Source of the DNA: Apostichopus parvimensis
Lineage: Eukaryota; Echinodermata; Holothuroidea; Aspidochirotida; Stichopodidae
Assembly (NCBI GenBank): GCA_000934455.1
Contig: KN886626.1
Location: 1-32,389 of the forward strand
DNA: 32,389 bases
Reading direction: 5' to 3'
The number at the start of each line of letters is the position of its first letter. Position 1 is the first letter of the stretch. Position numbers and translations under genes: made by a program. This document shows, piece after piece, positions 29,501 through 32,389 of this stretch. The notes below the pieces were generated by a model. The model did not search any database. It was not told where the DNA came from and saw nothing but the letters and a program-made list of their open reading frames with translations.

Positions 29501-32172
29501 CTATACTTTCCTTACCAATTTTCGCTTTTCTCTTTTTCCGAGAAATAAAAGACAAAATCCAGTCGAGTGGGAAATTGAGATATGCTGCTTGTGCCCCATC
29601 TCGGCATAAATTATTGATCAGGATTTTACCGTAGATATACTACGCAGTGTATTAAAATTCTAGTTGCAGTTTGGTCTTATTGTATATACTTAAATCTTAC
29701 ATTGTTTTCGCGAGATTTAATAACAGGAAATGGAAGTTATATGTACGAGAGGTGCTGTTCCAGCAATACAAAAATGTGCTAGAACAACCCCATATGGTCA
29801 GAGGTACTGTAAAGTTCCTTGTTGGCCGGTGAACGAGGAACTTTATTATAAGTATCTTTTCTGAAACAAATAAATTTTCCAATGGGGAGCTTTGAACAAG
29901 CAGGATATGGTAACAACATACTGTAGCTGTACATTGAGAACAAACATGTCTCATTGTTCTTGTGATTTTCAATCTATTGTTTCATTCTTGGAATCGGCTT
30001 CGGTACCTCTTCGCACCATACTGCGGTCGTAAGGCTTACAACGGTTCACTGAACACACAGGCTTATCTGTATTCTGATTCATCAGACCCGTTAGGTACTG
30101 TAGATAGTTCAATTCGTAACTTTGGAAGATCGAAACGGAACAATCTTTCACGATGATTGTTCGTATGTGATTACACGTTTTATTTTGCTTCCAGGAAGTT
30201 CATATTTGGTAGATACCGTTATAAACTTGAAATTAAGCATAAGTGTATCTACAATTGGCATGTACGTAGGAAGCATAGGTGTAGGAACCCAATTTGATTT
30301 GGGGGGGCTGTAACGACTTGCCCGAAGAATATAACCAAAATTTTTCCTGCCCTCCGCGCGCGTTTAACATGTCAATGTGCATATCATATTGCATGCATCG
30401 GTTATTACATCGCATGCCAATAACTTTACAATCATTTGCAGTGTTATTACCCTTCCATATTGGTTATAATTATTGGGGAAGTCGTTACAATAATAATGAT
30501 AATAATAATAATATAAGTTTAACCATTGATAAACACCATGCAAATTATTTTTCTTTCAGTAGGTGCCTGAAAAATTCTCAGCATATTGCCCGAATTTTCA
30601 CAAAAATATTTGGTTGGGGGGGCTGCACCCCCCCCCCTCCCCCGCCTCCTAAGCCTATGGTAGGAAGAAGGAATTGACTGATGCAGATTTCACCGGGATG
30701 GTTAGCTTACATTCCTCGTATATGTGTCAAAAATAAAATTAATATTTATCCATGAAATTTCATTCAACACACGACCATCATCATCATCTCAAACTTTGGA
30801 GTCCAGTTGAGAGATTGTTCAAAGTTGTTAAAAATAGTCAACCTCAAAATTGACCGATGTCAGACAAAGGAAAGTTCATGTAAAGTCGTGTATATTAATC
30901 TTAAAACATTTCTCGATCAAGCCTTTTTTCTTTGTTTTGTTTTCTTTAGGTACGGCCTTCACTGTCGAGTGGAGGAACATCCACGTCAACCATCTTGAAC
31001 AGGGTTAGTATTTGCAGCTCTCAATAATGCAGATATTAATTTTTTTGCTGAAATTTAAGGAAGAAAAAGTTGCCAATTTTCAAAAAATTCTGAAAATGTG
31101 AAAATATTAATATAGGTTAAAAAAAAATATTTAGGATGGAATGGGATCATAGAGCCGGTCACACACTGCGCCTTGCTAAACGTGACCTGACTCAACGTGA
31201 TAGTTTCGACTTACTTTTCGATAGTTGACATAGTTGCCATGGTAACGGACCCCCTGCATGCTGTTCATCTGATAAGCACACAAAACAATACTTAATCTGT
31301 TAACATTCTTTGATGAATATTTCAACAAAATTTTCCAACTAATGTATTCATTTATTTGTACTTCTTTCCCTCTTAAGTATATATTAGCAGTAAAATGATA
31401 ATATTTCTTTCTAAGTGGGATACTTTTCTGGTAGCTGAAGTTCAATACTTCAAGAAAATTTCTGGAAATTTACTGTCCCATTTGGTCAACAGCACATCCT
31501 GAAAGCATTTTGTGAAGGCATCTGGCAACAGTAGAGTGAAAGATGTCATAATGGCAATTAAGCTGACAATGTTTTTTTTTTTTAATTATTTATCTATGAT
31601 AATAAAATCAGTTATCCACAGAGGAGAATATCATTTTCTACAAAAGGTTGCCTTTGGATGAAAATCTTAAATACAGAGTACTTTGAAAAGCTAAATTTAT
31701 CAAATTTCAAGAATAAATCAACAGGATATTAATATAAGATATTATTATGATATTATAGATATTATTGTGAACAAGATATTATATTAATATAAAAGTATTA
31801 AAGCTATGGAAGAACATTTTCTAGGATGATATCACAGATAACCTACTGTGAGGGGGGGGGGGGGGGGGGGGGGTGTGAATTAGGGAGTGTTCAGCCAGCC
31901 AAAACAGACCAAGTTTGGAAAAGGGTATTGGGAAGGGGTTGTCAACCAACAGTGTTGAATATTTTTGTCTTTTGAGATAAATGTAAAATTGTCTGGCACA
32001 GCTAATCTTTATAATACTAGTTGTTACTGTTTTGTGAATTATCATGGTCTATCTTCCTTTATAATAATAATGTGCAAAGAACCCCTTTCTCTGTTCTTTT
32101 CCAAAAGTTGGGGGATTTACTTTTCAGACGACCCTCTTCAAGGACGGCAGAATCGTCTTTGCATACAAGAAC
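5419..32172 (+). CDS. PLXDC: plexin domain-containing protein, partial multi-exon gene
   Basis: Six exons (5419-5522, 7697-7828, 27889-27958, 29326-29451, 30950-31003, 32108-32172; 551 coding bases) splice in compatible phases into about 184 residues. After a variable acidic and basic N-terminal part, the predicted protein carries LVELPFVFPFYGHNL, AAYIATGGFLYVG, TVTQYIAPLMGNFDSS, NNGTAFTVEW and GGFTFQTTLFKDGRIVFAYK. These match in order the extracellular region of vertebrate PLXDC1/TEM7 and PLXDC2. Family members are type I membrane proteins with a signal peptide, this nidogen-like region, a PSI/plexin repeat, one membrane helix and a short tail; vertebrate members have been described as receptors for the anti-angiogenic factor PEDF. 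Potential N-glycosylation sites are visible (NSS, NLT, NDS, NGT). The signal peptide exon and everything after the DGRIVFAYKN segment are outside the recognised exons. Introns are about 2.2, 20.1, 1.4, 1.5 and 1.1 kb. Family assignment is firm. One-to-one orthology with PLXDC1 or PLXDC2 is not implied. Confidence 0.92.
6340..6875. repeat. inverted-repeat element, family shared with 14.6 kb
   Basis: The left arm (about 6377-6518) reads AAGCATGCTGGTGAAA, then a TTTCGAGATAT block, then GAAGCAAACAGGTGTGATG. The right arm (about 6697-6834), read in reverse, gives AAGCATTCTGGTGAAA, GTTGAGATAT and GTAGCAAACAGGTGTGATG at matching spacing. The arms are roughly 140-180 bp with perhaps 75% identity, and the spacer is about 180 bp. 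A related single arm is visible near 14505-14760. This looks like a palindromic non-autonomous DNA element. No target duplication was identified. Confidence 0.75.
7177..7255. mobile_element. short MITE-like hairpin
   Basis: The left end CACATTGCCCGACCA (7177-7191) and the right end TGGTTGGGCAGTGTG (7241-7255) are inverted copies matching at 13 of 15 positions. The interior is short and GC-rich compared with its surroundings (ATCGCGACC and CATCGACCG motifs). The size, composition contrast and terminal symmetry suggest a tiny MITE or a terminal remnant. No clear target duplication is seen. Confidence 0.5.
7697..7828 (+). CDS. PLXDC: PLXDC exon B (region before the FPFYGH motif)
   Basis: A 132-bp exon, phase 0 at both ends, flanked by CTCCAG and GTAAGA. 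It encodes 44 residues beginning DFHNYYNSSYYASR and ending THVGLSSAHLRAA. In vertebrate PLXDC2 the equivalent place has a D-x-x-HNYY segment and a short helix-like stretch ending H-R-Q-A-A/K just before the FPFYGH block. The match in order and spacing supports the assignment. NSS is a potential N-glycosylation site. The middle is strongly acidic (ERDEDEF). The open frame continues into the intron on both sides, but the splice signals mark the exon limits. Confidence 0.88.
8164..8345. repeat. CTTACCTG repeat family, copy 1
   Basis: Begins CTTACCTGTCTCCTCACAAC, identical to the consensus terminus of the element at 28805-28981. It continues with blocks shared with the copy at 26828: GCACTC, a GAACTG-GTAACC block, TTCTACCACCCAAAG. 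The right terminal inverted repeat is not recognisable, so the end is approximate. Confidence 0.7.
8533..8853. repeat. 107-bp tandem repeat, three units
   Basis: Three almost identical units start at 8533, 8640 and 8747 with TTCAACATTAAGTGATG. Within each unit ACTTGCCAACCTATCTACTG occurs twice, so the unit itself grew from a smaller duplication. The third unit differs by a base near its end (TTTCAACCG for TTTCACCCG). The high identity points to recent expansion. Open frames across it simply reflect the 107-bp repetition in all three frames and are not taken as genes. Confidence 0.95.
10555..10567. repeat. C homopolymer run
   Basis: A run of 13 C in AT-rich surroundings, one of several G/C homopolymers in this window. 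It is likely polymorphic in length. Confidence 0.8.
11124..11223. repeat. 20-bp minisatellite, five units
   Basis: Five consecutive 20-bp units of the form GCACCTTGAGCACCCTTCCA, at 11124, 11144, 11164, 11184 and 11204, each with one to four substitutions. The sequence is markedly richer in C on the plus strand than its surroundings. An open frame on the minus strand through it gives a repeated GAQGAGRVLK-like peptide. I consider that a by-product of the repeat, not a gene. Confidence 0.92.
12751..12762. repeat. G homopolymer run
   Basis: Twelve G in a row directly after TTTGTTTTT. A simple repeat without other context. Confidence 0.8.
14505..14760. repeat. second copy of the 6.4-kb inverted-repeat family
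   Basis: GATGGACTTGATGCAAACA near 14508-14526 and a block with GAAATTTTCATTAAGC, GTTTTCAAGATATA, CATTTGAAG and GTGCAAACGATGACATG (about 14638-14731) follow the same order as the left arm at 6377-6518. The divergence is higher than between the arms of the first copy. Boundaries are approximate. Confidence 0.5.
15060..15090. repeat. TTTTTATGA microsatellite
   Basis: About three copies of the nine-base unit TTTTTATGA in direct order, ending in TTTCTAT. It is short and simple. Confidence 0.8.
17443..17585. repeat. degenerate ATGTATAGGCTA repeat
   Basis: Imperfect repeats of the words CATGTATAGGCTA, ATCTAGGCTA and TACTGTACATTCAT recur five to six times. The spacing is irregular, so this is a degenerate cluster and not a clean tandem array. 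Confidence 0.65.
18551..18601. repeat. near-perfect 20-bp hairpin
   Basis: The left stem AGCAGGTCCTTCTTCAAAGG (18551-18570) and right stem CCTTTGAAGAAGGTCCTGCT (18582-18601) are inverted copies with a single mismatch, and the loop is 11 nt. The symmetry stops at both ends. The stem is shorter than a usual animal microRNA precursor, so a relic of an inverted-repeat element is at least as likely as a small RNA gene. Confidence 0.75.
18680..19105. repeat. tandem duplication of a ~210-bp unit
   Basis: Unit 1 (18681-18889) and unit 2 (18890 to about 19104) both begin GTTGT-CTGTC-ATACAGTG. They then share AAGTTATAC, ATACTCGACA, AGAGAAAAATGTAT, AATGGTGATA, AAAACGTATGAAAGTCATGA and ACTTCTGAGT-GATCGTATCG in the same order, and both close with TTAATAAG. 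Several small indels separate them, so this is an older duplication than the 107-bp array. Confidence 0.88.
19690..20408. repeat. tandem ~300-340-bp repeat, two and a partial third unit
   Basis: Units start at 19690, 20026 and 20324 with GGGACAACAACAC. Shared landmarks in order are TAGGC-TA, ATAAACTATGGAAGTGA, GAATAT, GACGAC-CTAC or GACGACCCAC, GGGCAAAT and TGATC-GA or TGATGACCG. The third unit stops about 80 bp in, close to where the SINE-like hammerhead element begins. Unit divergence is perhaps 25-30%. Confidence 0.85.
20424..20600 (-). mobile_element. tRNA-derived SINE-like element with ribozyme
   Basis: On the minus strand there is an A box-like TGGTCGAGTGG (complement of 20562-20572) followed about 31 nt later by a B box GGTTCGATTCC (complement of 20520-20530). 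That is the spacing of an internal RNA polymerase III promoter in a tRNA-like head. Directly downstream lies a hammerhead ribozyme fold (20470-20523), then T-rich sequence, and the element ends in a TG microsatellite (plus-strand AC repeat at 20428-20442), a common type of SINE tail. Target duplications were not found, so both ends are approximate. Confidence 0.7.
20470..20523 (-). ncRNA. hammerhead ribozyme motif, type I
   Basis: Minus-strand reading gives core CTGATGA, stem II GTCC/GGAC closing the loop CAAGA, then GAA, a very short stem III region TCCGGT and the cleavage triplet GTC. Stem I forms between CTTTGC and GTGAAG (six pairs including two G-U) and, after a two-base AC bulge, between TTCCA and TGGAA (five pairs). 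All invariant core positions agree except the A normally following GAA (A15.1), which is T here and leaves a T-T mismatch with the base before C17. A short stem III is typical of hammerheads in Penelope-like elements and retrozymes, which often work as dimers. Predicted cleavage lies between 20481 and 20480. Activity may be weakened by the mismatch. Confidence 0.82.
21121..21508. mobile_element. hAT-type MITE with target-site duplication
   Basis: The element spans 21129-21500 (372 bp). Its ends CAGTGGCGGA and TCCGCCACTG are perfect 10-bp inverted repeats. It is flanked by TTTGAATG (21121-21128) and TTTGTATG (21501-21508), an 8-bp target duplication with one difference, as expected for hAT transposition. 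The subterminal regions are G-rich on one side and C-rich on the other. No transposase is present, so it is non-autonomous. It sits in intron 2. Confidence 0.92.
21661..21900. other. assembly gap with identical 95-bp flanks
   Basis: Positions 21756-21805 are 50 N. The 95 bases before the gap (21661-21755) are repeated exactly as the 95 bases after it (21806-21900). The simplest reading is two contigs that overlap by 95 bp but were joined with a fixed-size gap. A true direct duplication is possible but less likely. Confidence 0.92.
22912..22964. repeat. short inverted repeat TTCACACTA
   Basis: GTTCACACTA near 22912-22921 is mirrored by TAGTGTGAA near 22956-22964, with GATCAC/GGATCAGATCC-rich sequence between. 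It resembles the end pairing of a small MITE, but the symmetry is limited to about nine bases. Confidence 0.4.
24320..24595. repeat. CTTACCTG repeat family, two degraded copies
   Basis: A degraded start CTTACCTGGCATCACACAAC lies at 24320. A cleaner one, CTTACCTGTCTCCTCACAAC, lies at 24496 and is followed by CTCAGCACTTTC and a GTAACC block near 24557-24562. A C run near 24583-24593 closes the recognisable part. Neither copy shows a right terminus. Confidence 0.6.
25115..25131. repeat. AT dinucleotide microsatellite
   Basis: A short (AT)n run, flanked by TATGCA on both sides so that the whole forms a small palindrome. Confidence 0.7.
25480..25660. repeat. CTTACCTG repeat family, degraded full-length copy
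   Basis: The left end CTTACATGTTTCCCACATCA and the right end GTTGCGTGGAGACAGGTTAG are diverged versions of the 20-bp inverted termini of the element at 28805-28981. The total length, 181 bp, is nearly the same as that intact copy (177 bp). The interior is not readily alignable by eye. Confidence 0.5.
26828..27000. repeat. CTTACCTG repeat family, copy near 26.8 kb
   Basis: Starts CTTACCTGTCTCCCCACAAC. Then TTAGCACTCT, GAACGAACTGGTAACC, a GGTCAATG block and TTCTACCACCCAAAG follow in the same order as the copy at 8164. The right terminus is not seen. Confidence 0.7.
27571..27685. repeat. palindromic TACAGTAC/GCAGTAC cluster
   Basis: CAGTGCAGTACAGTGCAGTA near 27597-27616 is followed within about 50 bases by its inverted counterpart (TACTGCACTG repeated twice, about 27644-27678). 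Overlapping TACTGTAC words lie at the centre. The segment could fold into several alternative hairpins. It is the densest local cluster of the window-wide TACWGTA word. Confidence 0.75.
27889..27958 (+). CDS. PLXDC: PLXDC exon C (FPFYGH / ATGG motifs)
   Basis: A 70-bp exon, starting phase 0 after TATTTCAG and ending with one base of a split glycine codon before GTAAGA. It encodes LVELPFVFPFYGH followed by NLTAAYIATG. The F-P-F-Y-G-H and V/I-A-T-G-G motifs are hallmarks of the PLXDC ectodomain in the same order and spacing. NLT is a potential N-glycosylation site placed directly after the motif. Confidence 0.93.
28001..28217 (-). mobile_element. tRNA-derived SINE, minus strand
   Basis: Minus-strand reading from 28217 gives GGAGTGTTAGCTCAGTGG with the A box TTAGCTCAGTGG, then the B box GGTTCGAGTC, then CACTCC. 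The first and last six bases of this head (GGAGTG/CACTCC) would pair as an acceptor stem. T-arm pairing is broken and the D arm is diverged, so it is not a functional tRNA. Downstream follow unrelated sequence and a compact segment, with AAGCC/GGCTT pairing near 28025-28040, that ends at about 28001. The element lies about 40 bp after the exon C donor. Confidence 0.7.
28805..28981. mobile_element. intact CTTACCTG inverted-repeat element
   Basis: The left terminus CTTACCTGTCTGCTCACAAC (28805-28824) and right terminus GTTGTGAGGAGACAGGTAAG (28962-28981) are 20-bp inverted repeats with one mismatch, total 177 bp. Internal sequences GAGTGACCTGGTAACC and CTTGACCAGGTCACTC are also inverted, so almost the whole element can fold on itself. 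This copy defines the family found at 8164, 24320/24496, 25480 and 26828. Flanks TTGG and TTTG do not give a convincing target duplication. Confidence 0.85.
29326..29451 (+). CDS. PLXDC: PLXDC exon D (TQYIAPLM motif)
   Basis: A 126-bp exon, completing the split glycine codon at its start and ending with one base of the next glycine codon before GTAAGT. It encodes GFLYVGTIVHDFLTVTQYIA, then PLMGNFDSSLNDSTSTIKYG and NN. The block T-Q-Y-I-A-P-L-M followed by x-N-F-D is the best conserved stretch of PLXDC1/2, where it precedes a S/N-rich turn and the x-Y-x-N-G-T-A segment. NDS and the junction NGT are potential N-glycosylation sites. Confidence 0.95.
29452..30949 (+). other. intron between exons D and E
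   Basis: A 1498-bp intron, GTAAGT to TTTCTTTAG. Apart from the hAT-like MITE at 30274-30659 and a small AAT microsatellite inside it, no feature was recognised. Short overlapping open frames on both strands between 29700 and 30420 lack protein-like features. Confidence 0.8.
30266..30667. mobile_element. hAT-like MITE with perfect 8-bp duplication
   Basis: The element at 30274-30659 (386 bp) begins CATAGGTGTAGGAACC and ends GCCTCCTAAGCCTATG, imperfect inverted termini of the CATAGGCGTAGG type. It is flanked on both sides by GTAGGAAG (30266-30273 and 30660-30667), a perfect 8-bp target-site duplication. Subterminal G and C runs mirror each other. An (AAT)n microsatellite at 30489-30514 lies inside. 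There is no transposase. It is a different family from the element at 21129-21500 but probably the same superfamily. Confidence 0.88.
30950..31003 (+). CDS. PLXDC: PLXDC exon E (GTAFTVEW segment)
   Basis: A 54-bp exon between TTTCTTTAG and GTTAGT. With the base from exon D it encodes GTAFTVEWRNIHVNHLEQ and then one base of the next codon. Vertebrate family members have N-G-T-A-F/L-V-V-Q-W-D-H-V at this place. The aromatic and tryptophan positions are kept, while the D-H pair is replaced by R-N. Confidence 0.92.
31725..31790. repeat. AT-rich palindromic repeat
   Basis: Repeated GATATTAT and ATTAATATAA words in both orientations can pair into several small hairpins. It looks like a simple AT repeat without a defined unit. 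Confidence 0.55.
31852..31873. repeat. 22-base G homopolymer
   Basis: A pure run of 22 G on the plus strand within AT-rich intron sequence. Long G runs can form quadruplex structures and are prone to sequencing error, so the exact length may be unreliable. Confidence 0.9.
32108..32172 (+). CDS. PLXDC: PLXDC exon F (GFTFQ / DGRIVFAYK)
   Basis: A 65-bp exon after CCAAAAG and before GTAAGT. It completes a split valine codon and encodes GGFTFQTTLFKDGRIVFAYK and N, ending phase 0. Vertebrate PLXDC proteins have G-S-F-T-F-Q-A followed by x-D-G-R-I-V/I-F-G-Y-K-E, so the match is almost continuous. The next exon, expected to begin with the equivalent of the I-P-V segment, was not found before the window ends. 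Confidence 0.94.
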
Positions 32173-32389
32173 GTAAGTAGTATTTACATAAAATCGAGTC
32201 TTTCAGAAAATATGAATGTGTGAAAAAGTCAAAATGTTACGGAATCATTTATTTCCAAAGAAGCGAGCTAAACAGACAAATCAGTCGTTTCATCGTTGTG
32301 AAAATCTGAATAATCTTTTAGTAGTTTACTCAGGAATGAAAGCCTTTGAAAGTAAATTAAGAACTGCAAAAGAAATTTATGATGTAGAG
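32173..32389 (+). other. start of the next intron
   Basis: GTAAGT opens an intron that runs past the window edge. Only AT-rich sequence is seen. Confidence 0.8.

Larger units (their letters stand above)
31004..32107 (+). other. intron between exons E and F
   Basis: A 1104-bp intron, GTTAGT to CCAAAAG. It includes AT-rich palindromic sequence at 31725-31790 and a run of 22 G at 31852-31873. The acceptor has a moderately good pyrimidine tract (TTTCTCTGTTCTTTTCC). No gene is seen inside. Confidence 0.8.

Overview
The window is animal nuclear DNA. It is AT-rich and intron-dominated, with canonical GT-AG splice sites, SINEs and MITEs, and no prokaryotic gene organisation. The only protein-coding gene I can support is the middle part of a plus-strand plexin domain-containing gene (PLXDC / TEM7 family, a cell-surface receptor-type protein). 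Six exons at 5419-5522, 7697-7828, 27889-27958, 29326-29451, 30950-31003 and 32108-32172 join with matching phases into about 184 residues that carry the family motifs FPFYGH, ATGG, TQYIAPLM, FTFQ and DGRIVFAYK. The 5' end (signal peptide) and 3' end (PSI/plexin repeat, membrane segment, cytoplasmic tail) are not identified here. Repeat content and base composition fit an invertebrate deuterostome, possibly an echinoderm such as a sea cucumber or sea urchin. That assignment is an inference of low to moderate confidence.

Layout. 1-147: the end of a hAT-like element cut by the window edge. 1103-2579: a foldback-type element with long degenerate inverted arms and an AT-rich 23-bp satellite. 2580-5418: no recognisable gene. 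5419-7828: exons A and B separated by a 2.2-kb intron that holds two inverted-repeat elements. 7829-27888: a 20-kb intron packed with repeats: a 107-bp tandem array, a 20-bp minisatellite, ~210-bp and ~300-340-bp tandem duplications, a near-perfect hairpin, a SINE-like element with a hammerhead ribozyme, a hAT MITE with target-site duplication, a 50-N gap flanked by identical 95-bp ends, and several copies of a CTTACCTG-ended repeat. 27889-32172: four exons separated by 1.1-1.5-kb introns that contain a tRNA-derived SINE, an intact CTTACCTG inverted-repeat element and a second complete hAT-like MITE.

The most interesting item is on the minus strand at 20470-20523. It is a type I hammerhead ribozyme fold (CTGATGA, four-pair stem II, GAA, GTC cleavage site, 11-pair stem I with a two-base bulge) directly downstream of tRNA-like A and B boxes, so a ribozyme appears to be embedded in a pol III-type retroelement. 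Other notable signals are an apparent ten-fold excess of the words TACAGTA/TACTGTA across the noncoding sequence, and an inverted-repeat family whose termini spell the consensus splice donor CAGGTAAG.
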